Assembly (NCBI GenBank): GCA_036245805.1
Contig: BTRK01000004.1
Coordinates: 35,015,541-35,079,540, forward strand
Reading direction: 5' to 3'
DNA: 64,000 nt
Source of the DNA: Pristionchus mayeri
Taxonomy: Eukaryota; Nematoda; Chromadorea; Rhabditida; Neodiplogasteridae
The notes beneath the pieces are model-generated. The model did no database searches, was not told the DNA's origin, and saw only the letters and a program-made list of their open reading frames with translations. Every line of letters begins with the position of its first letter. Within the stretch, counting starts at the first letter, position 1. The position numbers and the translations under genes were made by a program. Positions 1 through 11,090 of the stretch are shown here, one piece after another.

Positions 1-518
1 TTCTGCGAAAATCGCTCTTCATGAAGAGCGAGAACGACCGGGTCATTCTTCGTGAAGAGAGAATGAGAGGGAGAGAAAATGCCTCTCTTCATTTGTCGAA
101 ATTCTCTTCATTTGACAGCCCTAGTGTTGATCCTATTAGCGTGGATTCAGTATGTGCGCTCGGAGTCCGTATCAATCATGAGTGATAAGACAGACCCCTC
201 ACTCCTAATCACCACCCCCGCTTTTATTACCCGATCGAGAGAGTAATGGCTCGTTACTCTCGTGATCATATGCTCTCTTGCCGGCTAGAAAGAGCGAGAG
301 ATTACGGGAAATTCAGAGTTTAAGCGTGCACGATCAGATCACTCGAGTGGACTGTCTTCGCTTGTGAAAGGATGACTGCCCATTGGCATTTTCGAAAATC
401 ATCTTATTGCATCGACTATTTTTCGTGCTTATGTTTAATTTTCATGTGTATTTGGTTCTGCTCGACTCTCGTTAATTCCGTAGATATACTGCATCGCAGA
501 GAAAACATTCCCTTCCAG
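1..518. other. upstream region, no gene seen
   Basis: No convincing coding region. A 20-bp perfect palindrome around a CTCTTCATGAAGAG core lies at about 12-31. A purine-rich stretch follows, and at 235-302 there is a degenerate palindrome resembling the small GAGAGAGTGTG palindromes found elsewhere in the window. An open frame from 372 runs into the first real exon, but its first 49 residues are hydrophobic and unlike the rest. A pyrimidine tract ending CCTTCCAG directly precedes the preferred ATG at 519, so this stretch is more likely promoter or outron. Confidence 0.5.
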
Positions 519-1602
519 ATGGATCTACCGACAACGTCGAGTGCGCAATCGATCAATCAGCAAGTAGATCCTGCAATAATTGAACGGATCAAGTCACATC
601 CGCTCTTCCCTGCACTCAAGGTATGAGCGCACCATTTGAAGAGAGCCACCTCAAATCTGGCTTCCATTTTCTCATAAGATTATGTAATTCTTATACGGAC
701 AAGTGCAAGGATATTACTAGGAAATGGATACTAGAGTACTAGGAAATAAAAAACCTTGCAGTTACTGCATCTCAAGGTACAAGTCGGCATGGAGTGTGCC
801 AGTGAGAGGAGCATCTATGACATCAGTGACGTCGTCGAGGTTAAGCTAGAACCAATATCTTCGTAGTGTCATCTAACGTTACGAAAAAAATAATTTTCAG
901 ATGATCTCCAGCATACCCAGTGTTAAAGCAGATGAAGAAGATGAGGAGGTGCCCGATTTTCATTTATCAGCTGTCGATAGTCTCTTCTGGAACTAGAAAC
1001 CTGCAGGTAGACGCCCTCGTCCGTCAGTCTCTCTGCGATCACGCCATCTGCCTGCGCGATCTCTCTTTCGTCGTTGAGCACACGCAGGTCTTCATGGAGA
1101 CGAACAAGAGTGAGCTTCTTCTTTCTATTCCTAGCTCTCTAAGTTACCTATACTCTGTATCCGGCTCCTAATCATGTACAGTGCATGGAGCCCTGGCAAG
1201 AGAACGTGTCTAGTAGGAGATATCATGAACGGATGCTGTGTGTTGATTTTTTCAGAAAAATATCATACTGTGAAAGACGAATGAAAATAAATTTTTGCAG
1301 AGAAGCTGTTAGAACGGGCGCCGCTGGATAAGATGTGGAAGGAGGAGGGAGAAGAGGACGACGAGGAGGAGGGATCTTCCCCTACTGAGTCGCCCATCGG
1401 CAACCACGCGATGACGCAGGGAATATTCGAGTGAGCATTATTTTCATCCTTTACTTTGGTCTTTCAAGGTATTTTTTTAACAGTGTTTTTTTCCAGTTTC
1501 ATGCAACGCCGTCTGCTCGAGCAACTGAGAGAGGGAGCAGCTCAAGCAGTCAACGAATCGCTGATCTCCAGTCTCCCAAGAGAATTACAAAAGCCACCGT
1601 GA
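519..1602 (+). CDS. MEINOX-like protein without homeodomain (tentative)
   Basis: Six exons can be joined in phase: 519-620, 762-839, 901-948, 1007-1109, 1301-1430 and 1497-1602, giving 188 residues. The start was chosen because CCTTCCAG abuts the ATG like a trans-splice acceptor. The N-terminal part (residues ~18-60) has an 'IKSHPLFPAL' segment and a predicted helix. Residues ~77-110, beginning VDALVRQSLCDHA, align by eye with the second half of KNOX/MEIS (MEINOX) domains. An acidic stretch and a helical C-terminus follow. No homeodomain is visible before the stop. MEINOX domains mediate dimerisation of TALE homeodomain factors, and homeodomain-less forms are known to act as partners or titrating factors, so a nuclear role is possible. 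The family call rests on weak similarity; the gene could be unrelated. The third intron is only 58 bp. Confidence 0.4.
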
Positions 1603-1859
1603 TACTGTTGAAAACATTGCTAGAATAACACGATGCCTTCATGATCTGTTTAGTGTGACATCTTAGAGTTGATAAATGCATTATTTTAACCAAAATAGTA
1701 CATGTTGCATTTGTAATTTGACACCAGCTGCTTGAACTGCTATTGTTCCGAGTCATTTGCTCTTCCTTCTCTGTCCCCGTGGCAGTCTTCACCACTGAAC
1801 AAAAAAAGAGGACTCATTGTTCCTCTTGCGCGTCCATTTCATTCCCCAACGTATTTCCA

Positions 1860-4800
1860 TTGAATCGCCCGAATTCGATATCATCGACCGGCCAATATTC
1901 GGGGCAATCAATCGATGATCTCTCACCCTTCGAGAGCCTCCCTGCTGATCTCATCTGGAAGATCATCGAATGCGCTCCATTATCGGCTCCCAAACTCAGA
2001 TTTGTAAGGTTACTCTACTTCATAATACAGTATTTATTCATCATTGATGGGCAGTTTGCGCCAATTGTTGCTTTTTAATTGAGATTAGAAGACGGAGAAA
2101 GTTTCACTTGCTACTAGGGTTCTCTTAGTGGAAAATTGTTGTTGACTGTTCAGGTAATTTTCAGTTGCGATATATAAACTAACGCTCATTAAAGGAGGAG
2201 TAAATGGAAACGCGCGCCCGTTTGGAATATATTTCGCCTAGCGACGCACTCTCTTCACGTCGCGTGCTATCTCTCCCCTTCCCTGAGCTTTCCCTGATCT
2301 GGCTCCCAGCCAACTAGCTATAACTCTGTTCGGAATGGAGATATCAATGTGAAAAATTCGGATCTTCTTATCGTTGTGGAGCTCTAGGCCGTGCATGTGA
2401 TAGCTTAAAAAATTGAATTTTGAGTTTACTCCTCCTTTAACTACATATAGTCCCTGAAACATACTTGGAAAAGCAACAAAAATTATTTTCGAATCAGATA
2501 ACTCTACTTGCTTCAGATCTCTCACCTGATCCGGGATCGAGTGGACGAGTACTTGTTCCGACGCACGAGAATGATCCTAGTCCAGAAACTGTACGTCTCC
2601 TACGACTCGGTAAGAACAAGTGAAAAAAAGAATGCATTCTCTTAATTTTGTCACTTTCAACCGATTAGAAGCAGCATGTTATTGACTTATGACAATAATG
2701 CATATTTATCGAGTTTGAATTGATTGAACTAATTATTGATAAAAAACTAATTATTGATAAAAAACAAATTGTGAATTCAAGATAACTTCGTCGACCATGG
2801 TTCACCTTCACATTCCGGGAACAATGTACTGCAAGAAGAGACTGTTCGATCTGCGACTCAATATCTGCAAATTCAAGTTCGAATCGATTAAAGGAATCAC
2901 TCGCAAAACAGTGTATAACGTGGACGTACAAGCTGATAGACTGGAATCTCGCATCGAGATTACTAGAGGGAATGGAGTTCGACAAGCTCAAAGTGTGCGC
3001 CAACATACTCCCAGCAGAGGCTGCGTGAGTAGATTGAACATTTCTGAAACAAGATGCCTACTAACCTTTCAACTCCCTTGAACAATTCTCTGACAATGAC
3101 AATTCTATGCTATTCTCTTCTAGTTGTAAAGGTTCTAGTGCGCACAAGATTCCCCTTTGTGTTGAAAGAATTGATATCTTGCAGGAACTATTTATCAGCA
3201 GTGGGCATCTTCAAAGTCACCCACCTCTCGTTGCGTGTGAAGAAGGTTGCCTGTGCTGATCATGGTACGTGCTTTGAAGTGTAAGACTCAAAGAATCATT
3301 GAGCATTAGGCACTTTCGCAGTTTTTGATTGGTTTGTGTAACTCGTGCGATGGTGAAGGGAACGTTCGCATAAGTACTATCTAATATTGTAGTGAAACTG
3401 CTGCTCGACTTGTCATCTATACTTCGCACTCTTCACATGTATCAGGAGATCGACTATGATGTCAGCAAGAATACCAACTACTTCCTCGGCCTATTCGACG
3501 GTGTGGTTCTTTGAGTAATATCCCACTCATTTTTCAACATTTTTGCATTCTGCCAACATGAACAACGCGTTTCAAGTTGTTCTATATTCGAATGGTCTTC
3601 AAATGCCCCTGCATTCCCGTCGATATCAGAATCGAACAATATCATTCCTATCACGATTCAGGCGACTGGTCAGCAATAATTATCCAAATGTTGTCGAAGA
3701 AATTGGACAAGTTGATGATTGAAAATTCGCATTTCCCAATGTATCTCCCACTCCTTTCTGCCAATAGTCTCAAACAAGTGGGTACAAATATTTTTTTCCC
3801 ATTTTGAAGTTTCTTATAAGTCTCTAAAAATGATCGAATTCACCAAGTCAGACAATAATGTCCACGGCTAATGCAATGCATTAATTCAATATCAAAAGCT
3901 GCCCTTTCAGCAATTACCAGGGCTCGGCAAGGAGATTTGGTTCAAAGGTTCTTGCTCGTGCTTCGATGATGGATTCAACTACGTTGCCAGAGAGCACTTT
4001 GTCAAAGGTTTAACCTTCGGTCCTTTAAGCTCATCTGTACCTAGAGATCGCAAGGTGGTTGACCGAATTGCTTTGGCATGGTCTTATGTGGGTCTAATGT
4101 ATCCCTTTGGGGCTAAATCAGGCCATATTTTTTGCCGTTTGGAGATATCGTATCGTTGACTCGAGTTATGGCCCAAAAACACCTCGAAAGAGTCACAACG
4201 GAAAGGGAGTCGAAATCGGAACGAGAGCGAAGTGGGCGGAGCCCGCTCTGCCTGGTTTCTCCAAAAGTTTGAGCATAGCTTCGCGGCGAGCTTGCTCGAA
4301 GATGAGAGGAAAGGCAGAGGTCCTCAAGAGCGCGCGCTCTCTGCACACGCCGGGTGAGAGATAAGCGAGCAAGTAGAGAGGAAGCACCGCCCCTTTGCAG
4401 TTCCATTAGCGCACGCTCTTGAACCTTTGAAATGAAATGATTAATCGGAAAAAAATCCAAAAAATACGTTCTCGGTGTCAATCGATGCCTAAAATCAGGA
4501 ACTATCCATCGCACCATGCCCGTGTTAAGAATTGTCATCGGAACCTTTTCATTCCCCTATCATGAACCCTACAGGTCTTTTTTAGATATTTCTGATTAGA
4601 TAATGCATGACGGGCATCCTGTCGTTTATAGACACTAGTCAGACGTACCCAAAAATATTTTTTCCATATTTTTTGGATAAGTATTCGCTGCGTCATTTCA
4701 AGAACCAGATTTCGACGCGCCTCTTTCTCCTCCTAAGTGGGCGGAGCCTGCGGTCTCTATCTGTACCTCTCCTTTATCTAGTGATCTTGCTTTTAACGTC

Positions 4801-4890
4801 ATTAGGACTATGATTGGAGTATGTCAAAGTACTGTGTTTTGCATTCATCTTGAACTTTTTTCCAGCTGATGCGTCGAGTACTGATTTCCT
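1860..4890 (+). CDS. F-box-like protein gene, structure uncertain
   Basis: The first recognisable exon (to 2003) encodes ESLPADLIWKIIECAP, a typical nematode F-box start. Further likely exons are 2517-2609, ~2782-3024, 3185-3264, 3393-3500, 3577-~3775 and ~3909-4003, with a short last exon near 4870-4890. F-box proteins bind Skp1 and recruit substrates to SCF ubiquitin ligases; the rest would be the substrate-binding part. Exons 1-2 join in phase. In the exon from 2782 the start and end demand different frames, so there is either an unseen small intron or a frameshift, and the exon from 3577 is open in two frames. One intron holds a 244-bp TTAA element and a later one a 718-bp hAT-like element. 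The gene may be active with heavily invaded introns or be a decaying copy, as is common in nematode F-box families. The N-terminus is not resolved. Confidence 0.4.
2193..2436. mobile_element. 244-bp non-autonomous TTAA element
   Basis: Terminal inverted repeats AGGAGGAGTAAA (left) and TTTACTCCTCCT (right) are flanked on both sides by TTAA, the target-site duplication of piggyBac and Kolobok transposons. It lies in the first intron of the F-box-like gene and has no coding capacity. Its ends closely resemble those of the 3.6-kb coding element at 31150-34767 (AGGAGGATGAAA), so that element or a relative may have mobilised it. Confidence 0.8.
4042..4759 (+). mobile_element. 718-bp hAT-like non-autonomous element, copy A
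   Basis: Ends are TAGAGATCGCAAGG on the left and CCTGCGGTCTCTA on the right. A perfect 8-bp duplication, TCTGTACC (4034-4041 and 4760-4767), flanks it; 8 bp is diagnostic of hAT-type insertion, and the TAGAG terminus fits hAT ends. It sits in the last intron of the F-box-like gene. A close copy lies inverted at 14456-15175. The 141-aa minus-strand frame inside it is conserved in the other copy only because the DNA is repeated, and it shows no transposase features. A GC-rich core contains CGCGCGCTCT and CGCCGGGTGAGAG. Confidence 0.85.
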
Positions 4891-5847
4891 AAGAGTCAAG
4901 CACACTTCGAGGGAACGAGAGGCTGAGCCGTCAATTGATTAAATAATGATATTTGCATTGTTTGTTATTCCAATGTTGCGATAAATATAGATATATTTGC
5001 AATCGAATAACTCGGAGTGATTGATTTGTTTTCCTTACTGATTCATTGAGCCGGAAATGAGATGGGCGCAATGTACGAGAACTAAAAGAAGCAGAGAGCG
5101 TCCAAAAAAGAAGGGAGGAAAAGAAGAGTGGAGAGGAGATAAGAGCGAGAAGGAAAACTCACTCTCGATTGATTTCCCCATGAGCCATGGGGGAACGACA
5201 TGCACTTTCTTTAACTCTTCAACATTTTCTCCCCTTTGAATTCATTGTACTCATCTTTTTATTCGATCTCTTTTTAATGTATCCTTGCAATTGCATACAT
5301 CAACTCAACGTATCTGGAGTATGGTTAGCATAACAAAATGCAAATTTTATGGTATGGAATATTTATGCCTGGCTCTAAGCAGTGTGCATTCAGGATGACC
5401 TGACTGTATGTTCTGCTATGATGATGCCCTGTTCGATTCAATAGTGAGCGAGCTCGAGATTATCAACAATAATGCATTCACCGCTCAGATTACAGGTATC
5501 CCATGAATAGTTCAGTGTCTCTCTTAATTCCATTCCGGGATTAATCTGCATTGTTAACATCCATTCTCAGGAAACGCTCGAAGGAGTATACGAAATAGAC
5601 TGGAACAGCAGTAGCATTCGACTAAGCGCATGCGTAAATTCATGCAGATGTCGCCCACCAAAACCGTACTTCAACAAGTGCAGAAAAACATATAATTCCA
5701 CGATCAGATTGGTTTTATTATATGATCAAATTTTCTCGCATTCATTGTATAAACTATCATGTTCGGTACTGTTAATAGTACTGTAGTTATATGATAATTA
5801 TTGATAAATTATGAGCTGTCACACACTCGCACCAAACTGAACATGTA

Positions 5848-7106
5848 CAGGGTGCGCCAAAATTACCGAGACTGATTTCATTATTCTGTGACCCGGCCGC
5901 CCAATCGATATGCGCGACCCCTATAGTAATATCATGGCGAGTGATCATTATTCTATCACTATTCAAGGTCTGGTGTCAGTTAGTCAGGTTTTCTAGTACT
6001 GGCGATGTCTAGTCTTCTCCAAACCTCATTCTTAGTCACAAGTAGGTGTCACAAGTTGGTGACATCGACGCTGATCGGCTCGGCGTTCACAAGTCGACTG
6101 CTTCCGATATCGTCATTATGGACCAGAAGTATTGATAAGGACTGTCCGGACTTATGAGACCTGGGTCTGTTTCCACCACAAGGAATCGAGAGCGCATCCG
6201 AAAGATTATGCTTCGAAACCGTACTCAGGTGGTCAAGAGTATTAATATCTCGATCACTTCCATTTCCGGACTTCTCAAGTCCCGACAGACTCTTCGCCTT
6301 TACAAGTACAATAATTCGCTCGGACTAGGTTAGCGTCAGATTAAGCGTCACAGATAACGGAACCGTAAACTGTTGCTGCAGTTTGACAAGTCCGCGCATT
6401 TCAGTACGTTGCTCAGCGAAGTAAATATCATTACCGACGAAAGCATGTTGAATATCCAAACCAGCATAATATCTATGTCTGATTCTGAGGTATCTTAAAA
6501 TAGTTGTGGAATCATTGGTTATATCAGTCATCCCTTCAACATTAGGGTTTGAGTTGCAATTTGCTCAACATGCAAGTTCCTTCTTGTTTTTGTCACTCCG
6601 GGAGCCAAGATCAATAAGGAGTACTACATGATACACATCCTGGAAGGCACGTTAACAACCTGAACTCAATCCAACTTCGGCCAGGAACACTGGTCGTTTC
6701 AGCAACAATCAGCTCCATGCACAAGACAAACAGGACACCCATCCACCCTACCAAACCACTCTCACTGACTGGCCCCCGTATTCCCCAGATCTCAACGCCT
6801 CGACTTCAGTGTTTGGGGGTGTTGTAGGCCAAGATGCCCTCTACAAATAACTCCACAATAATTCCCCTCAATGCTGCCGTTCTCAAAGCAAGGGACGAAA
6901 TCGATGAGAATTTCATGCGGGAATCGATAGGTGGATCTGAGAAAAAACTCAAGGCCTGTCTCAGAGCAAATGAAGGTCCCTTCAAACGTAAATAGTATGT
7001 TACTATTACCCATATGACTGGCAAACTTTGCCATGTATGATGTCCCTAAAGTTCGATTCCAAAGATCGTTTGAAAACAACAGTCTCGGTAATTTTGGCGC
7101 ACCCTG
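5848..7106 (+). mobile_element. degenerate maT/Tc1-mariner transposon
   Basis: A 1259-bp element has perfect 27-bp terminal inverted repeats starting CAGGGTGCGCCAAAATTACC and is flanked by TA on both sides, the Tc1/mariner target duplication. Conceptual + strand translation shows broken transposase blocks in order: a helix-turn-helix region (LGVHKSTASDIV), LLVFVTPGAKINKEYY, a FQQ-type catalytic block, YSPDLN, DFSVWG, and a C-terminal KARDEIDENF/LKACLRANEGPFK. These match the DDD-type maT branch of Tc1-mariner common in nematodes. Many stops and frameshifts separate the blocks, so the transposase is dead although the ends are pristine. It interrupts the first decayed vitellogenin unit. Confidence 0.85.
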
Positions 7107-7325
7107 TATAGTTGATTTTTATGAAATAGTAATCGATAATGTAGATCTACACAAGATCTAAGCGAATGCGAGATGTTGCGTTGAGTCAACGCAAGAGAAG
7201 TAGATGAGGGTGTTCAAAAAAGAAGAGAGGAGAGGACGTGACGAGAATAGAAACGAGTGAGAGGGAACACTCACTCTCCATCGATTCCCCCTTGCAACAT
7301 AGGGGAACGACACGCACTTTCTTAA

Positions 7326-7696
7326 AGAAGGACTGTCAGCAAAGTTGAAATTTTGACGCTGTCATAACTATGACCGACCTTTGTACAACCATAAGAGATT
7401 CTGAAAATTTCAAATGCGTATTTCTATTTGGAACCGAGTTATCATTCGTTGGCAGAACGCCAAGGAGGGCTTGAAGGGAAGGGACGTGCGGGAATTCAAA
7501 TATCTAGAAGATTTTTCAAAAACTGGTGGGATTCGAAACCGCAACCTTCCGATTACGCGGCGACTGCTTTACCACTGAGCTATGCGATTGACCTCTGCCT
7601 ATCCTCTTAGCTGGCGCTATGATCGTTGGATGATTGTCTAGGTCATGGTTATGAAAGCGTCAAAAATTTAAATTTAAATTTGCTGACACTCCTTCT
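7326..7696. mobile_element. 371-bp TTAA element carrying a tRNA-like sequence
   Basis: Flanked by TTAA on both sides (7322-7325 and 7697-7700), with inverted ends AGAAGGACTGTCAGCAAA and AGAAGGAGTGTCAGCAAA extending about 50 bp with gaps. It is inserted in the second vitellogenin-array module: in other modules the site reads CTTTCTTGAACTC, and here one substitution gives CTTTCTTAAACTC, which created the TTAA target. TTAA duplication points to piggyBac- or Kolobok-type mobilisation. The interior holds a reverse-strand tRNA-like segment, annotated separately. Confidence 0.8.
7528..7594 (-). tRNA. tRNA-like pseudogene inside TTAA element
   Basis: On the reverse strand there is an A box (TAGCTCAGTGG), a D-arm-like AGCTCAGTGGTAAAGC and a B-box-like GGTTTCGAATCCC, spaced as in a tRNA. 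Aligned to a generic tRNA, the anticodon position reads CGT, but base 33 is G instead of the invariant T and the anticodon stem has mismatches; no good acceptor stem is seen. It is best read as a tRNA-derived pseudogene or SINE head, and an internal Pol III promoter may still be present. Confidence 0.5.
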
Positions 7697-8086
7697 TTAA
7701 ACTCTTCTACGTTTTAGCGTCTCTTAATTTCTTGTCCACATTTACTTCTTTTTTACGATGTCCTTGCAGTTGCCTACATCAACTCAGCGTATCTGGCGTA
7801 TCTATAATTAGTACATGTAATGATAATTGCTTCAAGAGCTCAATTCAACCAATCATAAGGGACTTCTAATGTGACATTTCTATCGACCCAGGTTTTGTCC
7901 CACCATTAATGGTCGATGAACTCTTCCGTTCAGCTCTTTAAAGGAATGACTATACCTGGCAATGAGGAGATCCTGAGATTCGCATGACCGCATTCCATAC
8001 GCTCAGATCAGAGGCAACACATTATTATGAGTCCCATTGCGTGCATCCACTTTCCCTCGAATCACTTTGGTCTTTCTAGTGATCAT

Positions 8087-8250
8087 CCATTATCAGGTGA
8101 CACCATCGAGGGAAATTGTGATGTCTCTGAGTCATCATACAAGGACAAGCGTTGGGCCAAGCAGATCTCGACACCCAAATACATCACCTTTGACAATTGC
8201 AGCATAACACAGAATGCGAAGAGCAGATTTAATTTTGTAATTTTGTTATC
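8087..8250 (+). pseudogene. vitellogenin exon-6 fragment
   Basis: After an acceptor-like ATCAG, the frame reads TIEGNCDVSESS and then AKQISTPKYITFDNCS. This matches the start of the large exon of the intact gene (TLEGDCEVVYT ... VTKSINFEKCS) residue for residue in spacing. The frame continues briefly and then meets the long inverted-repeat element starting at 8281. This is a decayed relic of an ancestral vitellogenin copy in the same orientation. Confidence 0.7.
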
Positions 8251-8280
8251 GAATCCGCCAATTCCCGATTTATTAAATGA

Positions 8281-9696
8281 ATATCAGTGCGTTCGCGTAA
8301 GAATCGCAAAAATTCTCCTAAAAAGGGTACAGCAACAAAAAGCGTGCCTGGGAATTTTACAGAATCTGCTAGTGCTCAAGCCCCTCTATCGATTGTTGTA
8401 ATTGATTCGACCTGGAAAAAATAGTTAGCTTAATTACAACATTTTAAAGTTTGATGCCTTTTGAACATTAAATTTAATAACTCGGCTTTAAATAATTCTA
8501 AAATCATGAAAATTTGGTTCTAGGCTCATTTCGATGTGCTGAATCTAACTTTGATCGTGGATTATGCAAATTCTATTGTTTTTAATTTTCACCAAAATTT
8601 CAAAAATTCATATCTCGAGAACTAAAAATTAAACATAGCCAATTTTTTGATATGTTGTAGCCCTTGTTGAAAACTACCGGAAATATTTTTTTCGTCCAAA
8701 AATTAGGCTCCCTTTACATGGTTCTAGCGCAAAAACGCTAAAATTCCTATAGAGAGAAAACCCCTCATTCCGACCCATTCACCCCGCCCGCGCGGCGAGA
8801 AATGATTAGTTTCTGAATGATCCCTGGTCATAAAATTGCTTTATAAGTAACAATTTTTTGGACATTCATAACTTTGTGGAAAAATCTGTTTTTTATCTGG
8901 TAATGTTCAAAATGTATATTAGAACTGATTTCCAACTTTTTAGAGCGATTGGATATCTTTCCTGCCCGCTTTGATATATTTGATTGGATATTCTGTACCA
9001 TGATAATAATCTCTGATGAATTTGGTACATAACACCATAGTGCCAGAAAGTCTTTCCTGGGCAAACAGATACAACAAATTCAAATTTTGCCCACTCACTT
9101 ATGCGCGCGACTGTAGGTGCAAATCGAAATCATTTAAATGATGTTGATCTCTCAAGTCGATGATCAGCGATCAGTCAAAAAAACAAATCATTTCTCGCCG
9201 CGCGGGCGGGGTGAATGGGTCGGAATGAGGGGTTTTCTCTCTAAAGGAATTTTAGCGTTTTTGCGCTAGAAGCATGTAAAGGGAGCCTAATTTTTGAACG
9301 AAAAAAATATTTCCGGTAGTTTACAACAAGGGCTACAACATATCAAAAAATTGGCTATGTTTAATTTTTTGTTCTCGAGATATGAATTTTTGAAATTTTG
9401 GTGAAAATTAAAAACAATAGAATTTGCATAATCCACGATCAAAGTTAGATTCAGCACATGAGCCTAGAACCAAATTTTCATGATTTTAGAATTATTTAAA
9501 GCCGAGTTATTAAATTTAATGTTCAAAAGGCATCAAACTTTAAAATGTAGTAATTAAGCTAATTAATTTTTCCAGGTCGAATCAATTACAACAATCGATA
9601 GAGGGGCTTGAGCACTATCAGATTCTGTAAAATTCCCAGGCACGCTTTTTGTTGCTGTACCCTTGGGGATGCGATTTTTAGACGAACGCACTGATA
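8281..9696. mobile_element. 1.4-kb fold-back element with ~520-bp arms
   Basis: Left arm 8281-8807 and right arm 9184-9696 are inverted copies, nearly identical, with a 376-bp unique centre. Both outer ends read ATATCAGTGCGTTCG inwards, and the inner ends share CGCCCGCGCGGCGAGAAATGA. No transposase is visible. No clear target duplication was found, so the exact ends may be a few bases off. If transcribed it would form a very long hairpin RNA. It is inserted inside a vitellogenin exon relic. Confidence 0.85.
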
Positions 9697-10066
9697 TTGA
9701 TAAATGATGAGTGGTGTTCGGACTCGCTCTCAACTTTAAACTGTATAACTAATTTTTTAGACGAATAATGGATTGTATGGAGAGATATAAACAAATGATG
9801 ATGCACTGAGTCAACGCAGAAGAAGAAGACGAGAGCGTTCAAAAAAGAGTGGAGAGGGGACGAGAGTAGAAGAGAAACGAGCGTTCCCTCGCTCTCCATC
9901 GACTCCCCCGTGCTCCAAGGGAAAATGACATGCACTTTCCTGAACTCTTCAACATTTCCGCGTCTTTGGATTCACTGTCGCCATCTTTTTCGAGCTCTTT
10001 TTCTCTTTTCCTTGCAGTTGCATACACCAACTCTACTTATCCGGAGTATGGACAGCAGAATTAGAC

Positions 10067-10335
10067 ACGTGCAGAATGAGATGCATGGACAACTGCAAGA
10101 TTATGCGGCCCCTCACCGGTGGGCTTATCCGTGGATCAGCCTCCCGTTTCCTGATCAAGGAGGTTGAGCTTCGATCCGTCTGCTCGTACTACAAGAGGAC
10201 CTTGATGTGGACTCTGAGGATGAAGTGCCCTCTTGCAATAAAGGAGCAATTTCTCGTGGCATGCATGTCAACCTTATCAATATTGTAATTTTGTAATCGT
10301 GGTACAACCCCCACGTATTTGGTAATGCAAATAAA
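10067..10335 (+). pseudogene. vitellogenin exon-6 fragment with poly(A) signal
   Basis: The frame from 10076 contains LIRGSASRFLIKEVELRSVCSY, matching IRGSASRFLIKEVELRSTYSY of the intact gene, then diverges (YKRTLMWTLRMKC) and stops at about 10288. An AATAAA lies at about 10329. The fragment directly follows a module, so a short chimaeric transcript is conceivable. A near-identical copy lies at 12540-12790. The vitellogenin-derived segment is close to the intact gene at nucleotide level. Confidence 0.75.
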
Positions 10336-10739
10336 AAAAATTCACTATAAAGTTTGATTAATTATGAGTTTTGCGCAGAGCCGCAACTTATCAAGCTAAA
10401 TTTTCGACTTACTAATAATGCCTAGCCGAACACTAGATGGTGTTATCTGCCGGACCAAAAACGTAAACGAGAGCGTTCGATGAAGAGTGAGGACGAGAGG
10501 AGAGGAGAAATGAGAGAGGGAACACTCACTCTCCATCGATTTCCCCCATGCGACATAGGGGAACGACATGCACTTTCTTGAACTCTTCTATCTCTTCGCA
10601 TCCTTCAATTTATTATTCTCGTTGGACTCTCATTCACTTTATCCTTGCAGTTGCCTACATCAACTCGACTTGCTAGCAGTATATTATACGATAATACAAT
10701 AGTTACATTCATAATTCTACTATGTTTTCTGGAGTGTAA

Positions 10740-11090
10740 TCTGCACAATGGTCACTCGACAAGCGTCCTGGCTTACGTTCGGATCATTTATCAACAGTTT
10801 TTGCGGAGAGCACCGCGATCTCACGACCTACGAACCAGAGGAGAAGAGCAATTGTCCCCCGTGGCAGCAAGGAAACATTCGTTCGCTATCTCGTCGAGCA
10901 ATTCGAGAAGTCCGAGACTCGCTATGAGAAAATCCTTGCCATGAACAGAATTTCGTGAATTCTGGAATGGACCCGCTCGTCTTCCTTCTGGAGAAGATCA
11001 CCCTGGACAGGATCTCGTGACTTTCACCCACAATGTTGTGGTTTACATCTCGTAATCGTTGTATAAACTATTTTGTAATGTAAATAAACA
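10740..11090 (+). pseudogene. vitellogenin exon-6 fragment
   Basis: Reading frames contain SWLTFGSFIN-FCGEHRDL and a region equivalent to LVEEFEKAETRYEKILA and NSGMD--V--LEKI of the intact gene (its positions ~19790-20030). Frameshifts and an in-frame stop break it. Downstream are a conserved TTGTATAAACTATTTTGTAA segment and AATAAA, as in other units. A near-identical copy is at 13005-13375. Confidence 0.75.

Noticed and set aside
4113..4538. 141-aa minus-strand frame repeated at 14811-15104
   Set aside because: Conserved only because the hAT-like DNA is duplicated; the copies differ by frameshifts and no transposase motif is present.
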